Source: Candidatus Rokuibacteriota bacterium (GTDB lineage: Bacteria > Methylomirabilota > Methylomirabilia > Rokubacteriales > CSP1-6). From it: DNA of 64,000 bases. This document shows, in pieces, positions 28,492-39,150 of the stretch (positions are counted from its first letter, which is position 1; the number at the start of each line of letters is the position of its first letter). The notes under the pieces were generated by a model. It worked only from the letters and a program-made list of their open reading frames with translations, was not told where the DNA came from and did not search any database. The stretch covers positions 1 through 64,000 of the forward strand of contig JAHFDN010000006.1 in the NCBI GenBank assembly GCA_023248995.1, written 5' to 3'. A program made the translations under genes and the position numbers.

Positions 28492-29613
28492 ATGGCTGAG
28501 CCGCTCAGGATTCTCCAGATCTACCCCAAGGAGGACTATTTCACCGGAGCCGCGATCCAGCTCTGTGAGCTGAGTTTCGGGCTCCGAGCCCGCGGTCACC
28601 ACGTGGTCGTCGCGACCCGTCCGAGCGAGATCTGGGCGGCCAAGATGCGAGAGGCCGCCGTCCCCCATTACGCGCTCGCCATGTCCTCCGAGGTAGACCT
28701 CCGCTCGGTGCGCCGGCTTGTACGGATTCTCCGGACTCACCGAATCCAGGTAGTTCACGCGCAAAAAGGCAAGGCCCGAACCCTGGCGCTGATTGCGGGC
28801 CTCTTCGTCCGCATCCCCGTGCTCATCCTGAACCGCGGGGTGAGCTTCCCGCTCGACCCGTTCAACCGCCTCGGCTACACGACAAAACGCGTGACCGCCG
28901 TCGTGGCGGTCTGCGAGTCGATCAAGCGGAGCCTCGTGGCCGCCGGCGTGCCGGAAGGGAAGATCGAGGTGATCTACTCGGGGACCGACACCGACCGCTT
29001 CCACCCCGGCGTTGACGGCGGGACAATTCGGCAGGAACTGGGTCTCAAGCCAGACCAGTTCCTGATCACCCAGATCGGGATCCGGAGCTGGAGGGGAAAC
29101 GACGACGTCCTGGAAGCGATGCGGGCGGTGACCGCCCGAGCGCCGCGGGCGCACCTCCTCTTCGTCGGGGCGAACGAGCAAAAGGCGAAGATCCTGCGCG
29201 AGAAGGCCGAGGCGCGCGGAGTCGCCGACGCGACGTCAGTGTTCCTCGCCCGCGAGGACATTCCCGATATCCTGGCGGCCAGCGACTGCTGCGTCGATGC
29301 CTCCTACCAGGGGCTCGGGCTCACCGGCGCGTTGCGGGAAGCCCTTGCGGTAGAGACCCCGGTCATCGGCACCGACATCGAGGGGAACCCGGAGCTGATC
29401 GTCGAGGGCCAGACCGGGTTCCTGGTGCCGCCGCGCAACCCCGACGCCCTCGCCCGGGCGATTGTCCGGGTGATGGAGAACCCAGCCGCCGCGAAGGAGA
29501 TGGCGCGGGCCGGGCGGAAGCTGGTGGAGGCCCGGTTCTCCACCCGCGTGAAGGTGGAACGCACCGAGGCGCTCTACGCCCGGTTGCTGGCGAAATATGC
29601 TCCGATCGCCTAG
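28492..29613 (+). CDS. Glycosyltransferase family 4
   Basis: ILQIYPKEDYFTGAAIQLCELSFGLRARGHHVVV; ALAVETPVIGTDIEGNPELIVEGQTGFLVPPRNPDALA. Confidence 0.93.
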   Translation: MAEPLRILQIYPKEDYFTGAAIQLCELSFGLRARGHHVVVATRPSEIWAAKMREAAVPHYALAMSSEVDLRSVRRLVRILRTHRIQVVHAQKGKARTLALIAGLFVRIPVLILNRGVSFPLDPFNRLGYTTKRVTAVVAVCESIKRSLVAAGVPEGKIEVIYSGTDTDRFHPGVDGGTIRQELGLKPDQFLITQIGIRSWRGNDDVLEAMRAVTARAPRAHLLFVGANEQKAKILREKAEARGVADATSVFLAREDIPDILAASDCCVDASYQGLGLTGALREALAVETPVIGTDIEGNPELIVEGQTGFLVPPRNPDALARAIVRVMENPAAAKEMARAGRKLVEARFSTRVKVERTEALYARLLAKYAPIA

Positions 29614-29642
29614 ATGTGGGAAAATGCTTCAACGTGAGCCAA

Positions 29643-31403
29643 ATGCCCATGCGCCCTAAGCCACACATCTACACCCGCCTCTGGCCCTACACCAGGCTGT
29701 ACATCGGGTGGCTGCTGATCGGCACGGTCCTGGCGCTGCTGGTCTCCGCGATGGACGGCGCCATTGCCTGGCTGGTGAAGCCGGCGATGGACGACATTTT
29801 CATCCGCCACGACATGCTGATGCTCAAGCTCCTGCCGTTGGCGCTCCTCGGCATCTACGTGCTCAAGGGGATCGGGCGGTACCTTCAGTCATACCTCATG
29901 GCGGCCGTCGGCGAGCGAATCATCGCCAAGCTCCGACGCGACCTCTACACGCACATCCAGGGCATGCCCCTATCGTTCTTCGCGGACCTTCACTCGGCGG
30001 AGCTGATGTCCCGCGTGATCGTGGACGTCGGGCGGCTGGCCCGGCTCTCCTCCCAGGTGCTGGTCATGGCGATCCGCCAGGTCGGCACGATCGTCGCGCT
30101 GGTGGTGGTCATGTTCGTGCGCGAGTGGATCCTCACCCTCGTCGCGCTGGTCGCGTTCCCGTTCGTCGCGGTCCTGGTCCGCATCATCGGCAAGAAGCTC
30201 TATAAGATCAACAAGCGGGCCCAGGAGAAGATCGCGGAGCTGAACGTCATCCTCCAGGAATCCTTCGCCGGCACCAAGATCGTCAAGGCGTTCGGGCGCG
30301 AGGATCACGAGCAGGAGCGCTTCGACCGGGTCAACCGCCGGCTCCTCGACCTGTCGTTGAAAGACGCGCGGGCCGACCTGATCACCGAGCCGCTCATGGA
30401 GATTCTGGGAGCGCTGGGGATCATGGGTGCCCTCTGGTACGGCGGCTACCAGGTGATCCAGGGGCACATGACGCCGGGGACCTTCTTCTCGTTCACCGCG
30501 GCCGTGATCATGCTCTACGGACCCGTTCGGCACCTCACGCGCATCGCCAACACGGTGCAGCAGTCCACCGGCTCCGTAGAGCGGGTCTTCGAGGTCCTCG
30601 ACATGCCGCCTGCAATCGTGGATCGGCCGGGAGCCATCCACCTGCCGGAGTTCCACGACCGCATCGAATTCGATCGGGTGTCCTTCCAATATTCAGGCGC
30701 CGAGGAGCCTGTCCTCAAGGAGATCTCGCTGACTGTCAGGCGGGGAGAGGTGGTGGCCTTCGTCGGGCTGAGCGGGGCCGGGAAGTCCACTCTCATGGAC
30801 CTCCTCCCCCGCTTCCACGATGTAACAAGCGGGCGGATCCTGATGGACGGGCACGACGTGCGCGACCTGACCATCGCCTCCCTCCGGGGGCAGATCGGTG
30901 TCGTCACCCAGGGCACGTTCCTTTTCAGCGATTCGATCTTCTACAACATTGCGTACGGGAAGCCGGGCGGGACGCCCGAAGAGGTGACGCGGGCGGCGAT
31001 GCTGGCCCACGCCCACGACTTCATCATCGCCACCCCGAACGGCTACGACAGCGAGGTGGGTGAGCGGGCCGTGAAACTTTCAGGCGGGCAGCGCCAGCGC
31101 CTCGCCATCGCGCGGGCGTTTCTGAAGGACCCATCCATCCTGATCCTCGACGAGGCCACATCAGACCTGGACGCGGAGAGCGAGTTCATCGTCCAGCAGG
31201 CCCTGACCGACCTGATGAAGGGCCGCACCGTCCTCGTCATCGCCCACCGGCTCTCCACGATCCGAAACGCCGACCGGATCTACGTCATCCACGACGGCCA
31301 GATCGCCGAGGTGGGTCGCCACGAGGAGCTCCTGGCGCGCAACGGGATTTACCAGCGGCTCTACGGGCTTCAGATCGACCCCAAGCGCGCCGACTCCCGC
31401 TGA
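29643..31403 (+). CDS. msbA: ABC transporter ATP-binding/permease, MsbA-like lipid exporter
   Basis: N-terminal TMD; VGLSGAGKSTLMDLLPRF Walker A; LSGGQRQRLAIARAFLKDPSILILDEATSDLD. Confidence 0.9.
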   Translation: MPMRPKPHIYTRLWPYTRLYIGWLLIGTVLALLVSAMDGAIAWLVKPAMDDIFIRHDMLMLKLLPLALLGIYVLKGIGRYLQSYLMAAVGERIIAKLRRDLYTHIQGMPLSFFADLHSAELMSRVIVDVGRLARLSSQVLVMAIRQVGTIVALVVVMFVREWILTLVALVAFPFVAVLVRIIGKKLYKINKRAQEKIAELNVILQESFAGTKIVKAFGREDHEQERFDRVNRRLLDLSLKDARADLITEPLMEILGALGIMGALWYGGYQVIQGHMTPGTFFSFTAAVIMLYGPVRHLTRIANTVQQSTGSVERVFEVLDMPPAIVDRPGAIHLPEFHDRIEFDRVSFQYSGAEEPVLKEISLTVRRGEVVAFVGLSGAGKSTLMDLLPRFHDVTSGRILMDGHDVRDLTIASLRGQIGVVTQGTFLFSDSIFYNIAYGKPGGTPEEVTRAAMLAHAHDFIIATPNGYDSEVGERAVKLSGGQRQRLAIARAFLKDPSILILDEATSDLDAESEFIVQQALTDLMKGRTVLVIAHRLSTIRNADRIYVIHDGQIAEVGRHEELLARNGIYQRLYGLQIDPKRADSR

Positions 31404-31480
31404 CTTTCCACGAACACGAATTGAAAATCCTCTGCGCGTGAGGCGGCCGGGCTCGCGCGGGGGCCGGGAGCGCGTGGGTG

Positions 31481-33205
31481 CTACGGCTCGCGGAAGCGGT
31501 TGACGATGGGCAGGCGCCAGTCCTTGCCGAAGGCGCGCGGGGTGATCTTGATGCCGATGGGGCCCTGGCGGCGCTTGTACTCGTTCCTGTCAACCATGGC
31601 GACCACCTTCTTCACTGTTGCCACATCGAACCCCTGCGCCGCGATCTCCTTCAGGCCTTTGTCCCCCTGCACGTACGCCTCCAGGATCTGGTCCAGCACC
31701 GGGTACGGGGGGAGCGTGTCCTGGTCAGTCTGATCCGGGCGGAGCTCCGCCGACGGCGGCCGCTCGAAGACGCTCTCCGGGATCAGGGTCCGCCCGGCGC
31801 GCTCGTTCACGTGCCGGGCCAGGCGGTAGACCATCGTCTTCGGCACGTCCTTGATCACCGCGAAGCCGCCCGCCATGTCGCCGTAGAGGGTGCAGTAGCC
31901 CACGCCGATCTCGCTCTTGTTGCCGGTCGTCAGGACCAGCCAGCCGAACTTGTTCGAGAGCGCCATGAGGAGCGTGCCGCGGATCCGCGCCTGGATGTTT
32001 TCTTCAGTGACGTCCTCCTTCAGCCCCTTGAACGGCCGGGCGAGCGCCCGCTTGAACGCCCGGAAGACCGTCGTGATGGGGAGCGTGAGGAACTCGATCC
32101 CGAGGCTCTTCGCCAGGCGCTTGGCGTCGGCCCGCGTGCCGCGGGAGGAGTACGGGGACGGCATCGTCACACCGGCCACGTTCTCCGATCCCAGGGCCTC
32201 GCAGGCGATGGCGGCCACGAGCGAGGAGTCGATCCCGCCGGAGAGGCCGACCACCACCCGCTTGAACCCGTTCTTCCTGACGTAGTCGCGGGTGCCGAGG
32301 AGGAGCGCCTGGTAGATCTCGGCGACGGGCTCGAGGATCCGGACCTCGCGCGCCGGCAACGGCGGCCGGGCCGACGGCTGAAGCGCCGAGAGTTCGATCC
32401 GGGGGACCCGCTCGGGAGCCTTGAGCTTTTCCTTCCGGCGGCGCGAGTCGTGCAGCCGCGCCCGGAAGACCTCGTCGAGGTCAACGTCTGCGACCAACAG
32501 GTCCTCCTCGAAGGCCTTCCCGCGGGCGACGCACTCCCCCTTCTCGTTGAAGATGAAGCTCTGGCCGTCGAAGACCAGCTCGTCCTGGCCGCCCACGGTG
32601 TTGACGTAGGCGAGGCAGACCAGGTCGTCGGCCGCGCGGGTGGCCAGCATCTTCTCCCGGACGTGGCCCTTGCCGGCGTGGTAGGGCGAGCCGTTGATCG
32701 TCACCACCAGCTCGGCGCCCGCCAGAGCCTGGGCGGTGGCGGGGCCGGCGGGGTACCAGATGTCCTCGCAGATGTTGGGGGCGACAACCAACTCGCCCAG
32801 CGCGAAGACCGGCGCCTCGGTGCCGGCCTGGAAGTAGCGGTTCTCGTCGAAGACGCCGTAGTTCGGGAGGTACTGCTTGTGGTACACGCCCGCGAGGCGG
32901 CCGTCATGGAGCACCGCCGCGGCGTTGAAGATGTCGTCCTTCTTATCCACGAACCCAACAACCGCCGTGAGACCGCGGGAGCCCTTCGTGACAGCCTCGA
33001 GGGCTCTCAGATTTGCCTCAATGAAGGCGGGCTTGAAGAGGAGGTCCTCGGGCGGGTAACCGGTCAGCACCAGCTCGGGGAAGGCCACGATGTCGCAGCC
33101 GAGCGCGCGCGCGCGATCTAGCCAGTCCAGGACCAGGCGGACGTTCCCCTCGAGGTCGCCCACCGTCGGGTTTACCTGGGCCAGGCCGATCCTGAGCTGC
33201 CTCAT
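31481..33205 (-). CDS. nadE: Glutamine-dependent NAD+ synthetase
   Basis: N-terminal nitrilase domain; VVGLSGGIDSSLVAAIA; LVLTTGNKSEIGVGYCTLYGDMAGGFAVIKDVPKT. Confidence 0.95.
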   Translation of the reverse strand: MRQLRIGLAQVNPTVGDLEGNVRLVLDWLDRARALGCDIVAFPELVLTGYPPEDLLFKPAFIEANLRALEAVTKGSRGLTAVVGFVDKKDDIFNAAAVLHDGRLAGVYHKQYLPNYGVFDENRYFQAGTEAPVFALGELVVAPNICEDIWYPAGPATAQALAGAELVVTINGSPYHAGKGHVREKMLATRAADDLVCLAYVNTVGGQDELVFDGQSFIFNEKGECVARGKAFEEDLLVADVDLDEVFRARLHDSRRRKEKLKAPERVPRIELSALQPSARPPLPAREVRILEPVAEIYQALLLGTRDYVRKNGFKRVVVGLSGGIDSSLVAAIACEALGSENVAGVTMPSPYSSRGTRADAKRLAKSLGIEFLTLPITTVFRAFKRALARPFKGLKEDVTEENIQARIRGTLLMALSNKFGWLVLTTGNKSEIGVGYCTLYGDMAGGFAVIKDVPKTMVYRLARHVNERAGRTLIPESVFERPPSAELRPDQTDQDTLPPYPVLDQILEAYVQGDKGLKEIAAQGFDVATVKKVVAMVDRNEYKRRQGPIGIKITPRAFGKDWRLPIVNRFREP

Positions 33206-33321
33206 GCCCTGTCTCTCCCCGCCCCTATTCTAAACCGGCGCCCCGGCCAAGCGCGCGGAATTGCCGGACCCCCCTCCCCGCCGCTTGACAGCCGCCGGAA
33301 CGGCGGCCACCCTGAAGGCGT

Positions 33322-33504
33322 ATGGCGAAGGTTCCCTGGCTCCCTTCGGAAGTCCCCAAGGGCGAAACGCCGGAGCGGTGTCCCCACTGCAGCCGGCCCG
33401 CCATGATCCGGTGGACGCTCCGCCGAGACGCCCAGCGGCGGGTCTTCCGCACCTGGGTGTGCGCGGAGTGCCAGCACCTGGAAGAGCGCGAAGAGCCTGA
33501 ATAG
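33322..33504 (+). CDS. Small zinc-ribbon protein
   Basis: ERCPHC...VCAEC paired CxxC over 60 aa. Confidence 0.55.
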   Translation: MAKVPWLPSEVPKGETPERCPHCSRPAMIRWTLRRDAQRRVFRTWVCAECQHLEEREEPE

Positions 33505-33544
33505 GGCCATGTCCCGTGGTAGAGTGAGCGGAGGAGGAGCCGCG

Positions 33545-34375
33545 ATGAACCCCGACGACCTCAAGGCGACGATCCAGGACAAGTACGGCCGCGCTGCGAA
33601 ACGGGCGCAAGAAGGCGCCGGCTGCTGCGGCAGCGCCTCCGGCGGGGGCGTGATCACGCGCGACCTCTACGTGACCGACGAGCTCACCGGCCTGCCGCCC
33701 GAAGCCGTCGCCGCCTCGCTCGGGTGCGGCAACCCCACGACGCTCGCCGTGCTCAAGCCCGGCGAGGTGGTGCTCGATCTGGGCTCGGGCGGCGGCATTG
33801 ACGTCCTCCTCTCGGCCAGGCGCGTGGGGCCGTCGGGCAAGGCTTACGGCCTCGACATGACCGACGAGATGCTGGCCCTGGCGCGCGAGAACCAGCGGAA
33901 GGCCGGCGTCGAGAACGTCGAGTTCCTCAAGGGAGAAATCGAGAAGATCCCCCTCCCCGACCGCTCGGTGGACGTCGTCATCTCGAACTGCGTCATCAAC
34001 CTCTCGGGGAACAAGGATCGGGTCCTGGCCGAGGCCTTTCGCGTCCTCCGCCCCGGCGGCCGCTTCGCCGTCTCGGACATCGTGGCGCGCGGGGAGCTGC
34101 CCGCCGTGATCCGCCGGAGTTTGGAAGCGTGGGCCGGCTGCGTGGCCGGGGCCCTCACCGAAGACGAGTACCGGGAGAAGCTGGCCCGAGTGGGGTTCAG
34201 CCGGATCGCGGTCGAGCCGACCCGGATCTACCGGCTCGAAGACGCCGGAGAGCTGCTCGCCCAGTACAAGGACCTCCTCGCGGCCGGAACACTCGAGGGC
34301 GCGAGCCTCGATGAGCTCATCGCCGAGACCGACGGCAAGCTCATGAGCGCCTTCGTCAGGGCGGTCAAGCCCTAG
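33545..34375 (+). CDS. arsM: Arsenite methyltransferase ArsM-like
   Basis: [99 protein letters not shown]. Confidence 0.92.
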   Translation: MNPDDLKATIQDKYGRAAKRAQEGAGCCGSASGGGVITRDLYVTDELTGLPPEAVAASLGCGNPTTLAVLKPGEVVLDLGSGGGIDVLLSARRVGPSGKAYGLDMTDEMLALARENQRKAGVENVEFLKGEIEKIPLPDRSVDVVISNCVINLSGNKDRVLAEAFRVLRPGGRFAVSDIVARGELPAVIRRSLEAWAGCVAGALTEDEYREKLARVGFSRIAVEPTRIYRLEDAGELLAQYKDLLAAGTLEGASLDELIAETDGKLMSAFVRAVKP

Positions 34376-35403
34376 GAGCGGTTCAGGAAGTCGATCAGCT
34401 GGCGCAGCCGGCCGTAGCTCGACCGGTTGAACGGCAGGACGAGGCGGGGCAACTGGGGAAACTCGTCCGCCTCGGCGGGAAGCGGGCCGGGGACCATCTC
34501 GGCGGGACCCTTCAGGATGTCATCGAACTCCCGCTGGAGCGCGGCCAGAGCCTCGGGCGAGAGCGACTGGTGGAGCCGCAGGACCAGCTGCTCGCCGACC
34601 ACCCGCTGGGAGTGGAACACGCGGTAGAAGCCGAGGGTCTCCCGCGCCGCCTCCTCGACGCTGTCCGTCACGCGGTAGAGCTGGACGTCCTCGGCCGAGA
34701 TCAGCCCGTGATCGACCATCCGCTCCCGAACGAAGCCGGCCCAGGCCTTCCAGTAGTCCCCACCGGGAGCATCAAGCAGGATCACCGGGATCAGCCTGGT
34801 CTTCCCCGTCTGGATCAGCGTCAATACCTCGAACGCCTCGTCGCACGTGCCGAACCCGCCGGGGAGATAGCAGACGGCCGCCGACTCCTTGAGCAGGAAG
34901 AGCTTGCGCGTGAAGAAGTACTTGAACGTGATCAGCTTGGGATCGTCCGCGATCCAGGGGTTCGCTTCCTGCTCGAAGGGGAGCCGGATGTTGAGCCCGA
35001 AGCTCTTCTCCCGCCCGGCACCCTCCTGGGCCCCGCCCATCACGCCGCTCCCGGCCCCCGTCACGACCATCCAGCCCGCCTCCACCAGCCGGCGGCCGAA
35101 GGCGTACGCCTGGAGCGACAACGGGTGGTCGGCCGGCGTCCGCGACGAGCCGAAGACGGTCACCTTCGGCGTCGCCCGGAACGGGGCGAACACCTTGAAG
35201 GCGTACCGGAGCTCCTTCAGAGCGGAGTTGGCGATCTTCAGGTCGCCGCTGTCGGCGCCGTCCTCGAACATCTTGAGGACGGTGGTGAGCATCTGCGAGT
35301 AGTACGACCAGGTCTCCGCGGGGATCTGGAGCCCTTCGAGGACCGCGTCGAGCTCTCGGTTGGCCTCGGCGGAATGGAGCTGGTACTTCCTGTCGTTCGC
35401 CAT
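34372..35403 (-). CDS. LOG family / TIGR00730-type Rossmann protein
   Basis: [40 protein letters not shown]. Confidence 0.88.
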   Translation of the reverse strand: MANDRKYQLHSAEANRELDAVLEGLQIPAETWSYYSQMLTTVLKMFEDGADSGDLKIANSALKELRYAFKVFAPFRATPKVTVFGSSRTPADHPLSLQAYAFGRRLVEAGWMVVTGAGSGVMGGAQEGAGREKSFGLNIRLPFEQEANPWIADDPKLITFKYFFTRKLFLLKESAAVCYLPGGFGTCDEAFEVLTLIQTGKTRLIPVILLDAPGGDYWKAWAGFVRERMVDHGLISAEDVQLYRVTDSVEEAARETLGFYRVFHSQRVVGEQLVLRLHQSLSPEALAALQREFDDILKGPAEMVPGPLPAEADEFPQLPRLVLPFNRSSYGRLRQLIDFLNRS

Positions 35404-35449
35404 GGCTCCAGTATAGAGACGAGCGCGGGACGCAGCAACCTTTAGAAGA

Positions 35450-36499
35450 TCACCAGCGTCGGGTCTCGCCGTGCTTGAGAAGCCAGATCCGGTCCGGGTC
35501 GAGCCCGCGGCGGCGCGCCTCCGCCTCCACCCGCCTCGGCGGCTCCTCGATCGGCTCCTCGGCCAGGTCGAAGGTCCCCCAGTGGATGCCGACCATGTGC
35601 CTGCCGCCGACGTCCAGGAGCACCTGGAGCGCTTCCTCCGGGCTCGTGTGGTGAGCCTCCATGATGGAGGCAGGCCGATAGGCGCCGATGGGGATCGCCG
35701 CCAGGTCGAAGGGGCCGAGGCGCCGGCCGATCTCCTTGAAGACGTCGTAGTAGCCCGAGTCGCCGGCGAAGTAGAGCCGCTTCGTTTGGCCGGCGACGGC
35801 CCACCCGCCCCAGAGCCGGCGGTTCCGATCCCGGAGGCCGCGACCGCTGAAGTGCTGGGCGGGGAGGAACGTCAGCGTGAGCCCGTCGAACGTCCGGCTC
35901 TGCCACCAGTCCAGCTCCTCCACCCGCGTGATTCCCCGCTCCCGGAACCAGGCCTGGAGTCCCAGGGGCACCAGGAAGAGGGGACGCTGAACCTCGGCCA
36001 AGCGCGTCACCGTGGCCATGTCGAGGTGATCGTAGTGGTCGTGGGAGATGAGGACGAGGTGGATCGGCGGCAGGTCCTCGAACCTGAGCCCCGGAGGCGT
36101 CACGCGCGTGGGCCCGGCGAAGGAGACCGGGCTCGCCCGATCGGACCACTGGGGATCGGTGAGGAGGTTCACGCCGTCGAGCTGGACCAGGAGCGTCGAG
36201 TGGCCCACCCACGTGACCGTCGCCTCGGCGCGGTTCTCACGGAGCGCCTTCCCCTCGTTGGCCACCCGCGGCAGGTCCGCCGATCTCGGATGGAAGGTCG
36301 TCACCCAGAGGCGGGACACGAAGAACTTGGTTCGGACCCACGCGCCCGGGCGCGTGTAGGCGGCATTCGTGTTCCGGAAGCCATGCTCGAGGTGGTGGGC
36401 GGGAGCCCCGGGCTTCGGGCCGCCGGGCTCGGCGCAACCCGCCGCCAGCGAGCCGACCAGGAGGACGACAGCGGGCTGGAGGAGGCGCGCGCCCCTCAC
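35450..36499 (-). CDS. MBL-fold hydrolase (NAPE-PLD/UlaG-like), lipoprotein signal
   Basis: AAGC lipobox; VTWVGHSTLLVQLDGVNLLTDPQWSDRASP; HDHYDHLD; FAGDSGYY; exact start uncertain. Confidence 0.88.
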   Translation of the reverse strand: MRGARLLQPAVVLLVGSLAAGCAEPGGPKPGAPAHHLEHGFRNTNAAYTRPGAWVRTKFFVSRLWVTTFHPRSADLPRVANEGKALRENRAEATVTWVGHSTLLVQLDGVNLLTDPQWSDRASPVSFAGPTRVTPPGLRFEDLPPIHLVLISHDHYDHLDMATVTRLAEVQRPLFLVPLGLQAWFRERGITRVEELDWWQSRTFDGLTLTFLPAQHFSGRGLRDRNRRLWGGWAVAGQTKRLYFAGDSGYYDVFKEIGRRLGPFDLAAIPIGAYRPASIMEAHHTSPEEALQVLLDVGGRHMVGIHWGTFDLAEEPIEEPPRRVEAEARRRGLDPDRIWLLKHGETRRW

Positions 36500-37572
36500 G
36501 CGCTCTGGCGCTTGGTGAGACTCCCGGCGCCGCCGCCCAGCCCGCCGGCCATCCACAGCTCGGCGGCACACTCCGACTCGGCCGCCTCGTGGCCCAGGAT
36601 GGTGAAGCCCAGATCGCGGATCATGGCGAAGTCCGCCTCGGGGAGCTGGCCCTTGGTCGTCAGATAGTCGCCGACGAAGATGGAATTCGCCACGAGGAGG
36701 CCGAAGGGCTGCAGCCAGCGGAGCTGCACCTCACGGCCGCCGGCGATCCGGATCTCGGCCGCCGGGTTCAGCAGGCGGAAGAGGCAGAGGATCTTGAGGC
36801 ACTCTCGCGGCCCGAGCGCGGGCCGATCGGCCAGCGGCGTGCCGGCGATCGGGACCAGGAAGTTGATCGGGATCGAATCCGCCCCGAGCGCCCTGAGCGC
36901 GAAGGCCAGCGCCACGACGTCCTCGTCGGTCTCGCCCATCCCGAAGAGTGCGCCGGAGCACGGCGAGAGCCCCGCTGCCTTGGCGTGGCGGATCGTCGCG
37001 ACCCGGTCCTGGAAGGTGTGGGTGGAGCAGATCTCCTGGTAGAACCGCTCGCTCGTGTTCAGGTTGTGGTTGTAGGCGTGGACCCCCGCCTCCCGGAGGC
37101 GCTCGGCCTGCCCGTCCCTGAGGAGCCCGAGACAGGCGCACACCTCGAGGTCCGGGTGGGCCGCGCGGACCGCTCGGACGCCCTCCACGAGACGGTCGAG
37201 CTCGCGCTCGGTCGGGCCCCGCCCGCTCGCCACCATGCAGAAGCGCGCCGCCTTCGCCTTGACCGCCCGCTCCGCCGCGGCGAGGATCCCCGGGACCGGC
37301 AGGATCGGATACCTGGCAATGTCGGCCGTCGAGAGGGCGGACTGGGAACAGTAGTGGCAGTCCTCGGGGCAGAGCCCGCTCTTGACGTTCAGCAGGAAGT
37401 TCAGCTTGACCGTGACGCCCCAGTGGGCCCGGCGGACGCGCGCGGAAGCCGCGAGGAGAGAAAGGAGCTCGTCGTCCGGCGCCGTCAGAACCGCCCGGGC
37501 CTCCTCGGGCGTGATCGATCGGCCGTCGAGCGCGGTCTCGGCCAGCCGGTCCCACTCGACGGTCCGGGTCAC
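36496..37572 (-). CDS. bioB: Biotin synthase
   Basis: NVKSGLCPEDCHYCSQS radical-SAM motif; YNHNLNTSERFYQEICSTHTFQDR. Confidence 0.96.
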   Translation of the reverse strand: MTRTVEWDRLAETALDGRSITPEEARAVLTAPDDELLSLLAASARVRRAHWGVTVKLNFLLNVKSGLCPEDCHYCSQSALSTADIARYPILPVPGILAAAERAVKAKAARFCMVASGRGPTERELDRLVEGVRAVRAAHPDLEVCACLGLLRDGQAERLREAGVHAYNHNLNTSERFYQEICSTHTFQDRVATIRHAKAAGLSPCSGALFGMGETDEDVVALAFALRALGADSIPINFLVPIAGTPLADRPALGPRECLKILCLFRLLNPAAEIRIAGGREVQLRWLQPFGLLVANSIFVGDYLTTKGQLPEADFAMIRDLGFTILGHEAAESECAAELWMAGGLGGGAGSLTKRQSA

Positions 37573-38438
37573 AGGTCGTCCTCGCGCGGCGCGCGGATCG
37601 TCGAGAGCCGGTCCTTGAGGGAACGGATGACGGCGTCGTCCATGGACACGGCGCGCTCGGGGATGGAGAAGCGTCGCGTGCGCACCTCATCGGCGAATTT
37701 CCTCGCCGCGTTCCGGATCGTCTCGCCGAGATCGGCGTAGCGCTTGGCGTGCTTGGGCGTGAAGTCGGGGATCCACCCGAGCAGGTCGTGGATCACCTGG
37801 ACCTGGCCGTCGCAGTCGGGCCCGGCGCCGATCCCGATGGTCGGGATTCCCAGGCTTTCCGTGATGAGGCGGGCGAGCTCCGCCGGGATGCATTCGAGCA
37901 CCAGCGCGAAGGCCCCGGCCGTCTCCACGGCCACCGCGTCCCTGAGGATTTCCTCCGCCGCCGCGAGCGATCTGCCCTGCACCCTGTAGCCTCCCAGGTT
38001 GAGCACCTGCTGCGGCGTGAGCCCCACATGCCCCATCACGGGAATCCCCGCCGCCACGAGCCGGCGGACCGTCTCGGCGACGGACCGTCCCCCCTCGAGC
38101 TTCACGGCCTGCGCTCCCGCCTCCTGGATGAAGCGGGCCGCGTTGTCCATGGCCCGCTCGAGGCTCACCGTGTAGCTCATGAACGGCATGTCGGCGACGA
38201 CGAGGGCCCGTCGGCTTCCCCGCATGACCGCCTTGACGTGATGGAGCATGTCGTCCATGGTGACGGCCGTGGTGTCCGTGTACCCGAGGACCACCATGCC
38301 CAGCGAATCGCCGACAAGGATCAGCGGGACCTCGGCCTCCTCGACGAGCCGGGCCGTCACCGCGTCGTAGGCCGTGAGCATGGGGATCGGGATCCCCTGC
38401 TCTTTCATCTTCCTGATCTCCGGGATCGTGACGCGCAT
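37569..38438 (-). CDS. panB: 3-methyl-2-oxobutanoate hydroxymethyltransferase
   Basis: PIPMLTAYDAVTARLVEEAEVPLILVGDSLGMVVLGY; KLEGG; GHVGLTPQ; TIGIGAGPDCDGQVQVIHDLLG. Confidence 0.96.
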   Translation of the reverse strand: MRVTIPEIRKMKEQGIPIPMLTAYDAVTARLVEEAEVPLILVGDSLGMVVLGYTDTTAVTMDDMLHHVKAVMRGSRRALVVADMPFMSYTVSLERAMDNAARFIQEAGAQAVKLEGGRSVAETVRRLVAAGIPVMGHVGLTPQQVLNLGGYRVQGRSLAAAEEILRDAVAVETAGAFALVLECIPAELARLITESLGIPTIGIGAGPDCDGQVQVIHDLLGWIPDFTPKHAKRYADLGETIRNAARKFADEVRTRRFSIPERAVSMDDAVIRSLKDRLSTIRAPREDDL

Positions 38439-38486
38439 GGTTCTTCTCGTACCATCCGCGCCGCGCGCTGTCAAGTCAGGAAGGTG

Positions 38487-38780
38487 TCAGCGCGGGGAGG
38501 GCGAACGGGCAGGGGTGCGTCCTTCCGGGGCGGGCGCGGCGAGGCCGAGGGTGCGGAGACGTTTCCTGAGCGTGTTCCGGTTCAGGCCGAGGAGGCGGGC
38601 GGCCCTGAGCTGGTTGCCCCCCGACAGGAGCAGGACGTGGCGCAGGAGCGGCCGCTCGACCCGCGCCAGGACGGCGCGGTAGACGGAGCCCGCCTTCTGC
38701 GTGACCACCTCGCTCACGACCGACGGCAGGGCGGCGTCCACCAGCTTCTCGAACCCGTCCACCCCCCGTCCGTCGTCCAT
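38487..38780 (-). CDS. Fis-family HTH DNA-binding protein
   Basis: VERPLLRHVLLLSGGNQLRAARLLGLNRNTLRKRLRTLGL. Confidence 0.85.
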   Translation of the reverse strand: MDDGRGVDGFEKLVDAALPSVVSEVVTQKAGSVYRAVLARVERPLLRHVLLLSGGNQLRAARLLGLNRNTLRKRLRTLGLAAPAPEGRTPARSPSPR

Positions 38781-39150
38781 TCGCTGTCCTAGCACTCTTT
38801 CTTCGACCGGCAGCAAGCCGCGTGCCGACGAAGCCACGACGGCCAGGCCCTGAATTTTCAAGAGGTTGGCTGTCTCTGGTCCTGGCCAGAGCCGACCGGG
38901 ATGCCTTGCTCGTAGGCAGATTGTCAGGTCTGCCCACGATTCGCGCAGTTCACGGGGCGAAGCGGCGATTTGGGGGCGGGCTAGTGGACTTCCAACGAAC
39001 TCGAGCTAAGACTCATGCCGGACTCGATGTGCCGGGCCAAATAACGAGCCAGACGAGGCCCGAGGGAGGAGCCGACCGGAGCGTACGCGGTTGTACGTGA
39101 GGATCGGCGACAACCGAGAACGAAGTATGGCGAAGTTAGTTGGAACGGCA

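Noticed and set aside
33545-34375. Arsenic-resistance island
   Set aside because: Only an arsM-like gene is present; no arsR, arsB/acr3 or arsC nearby.
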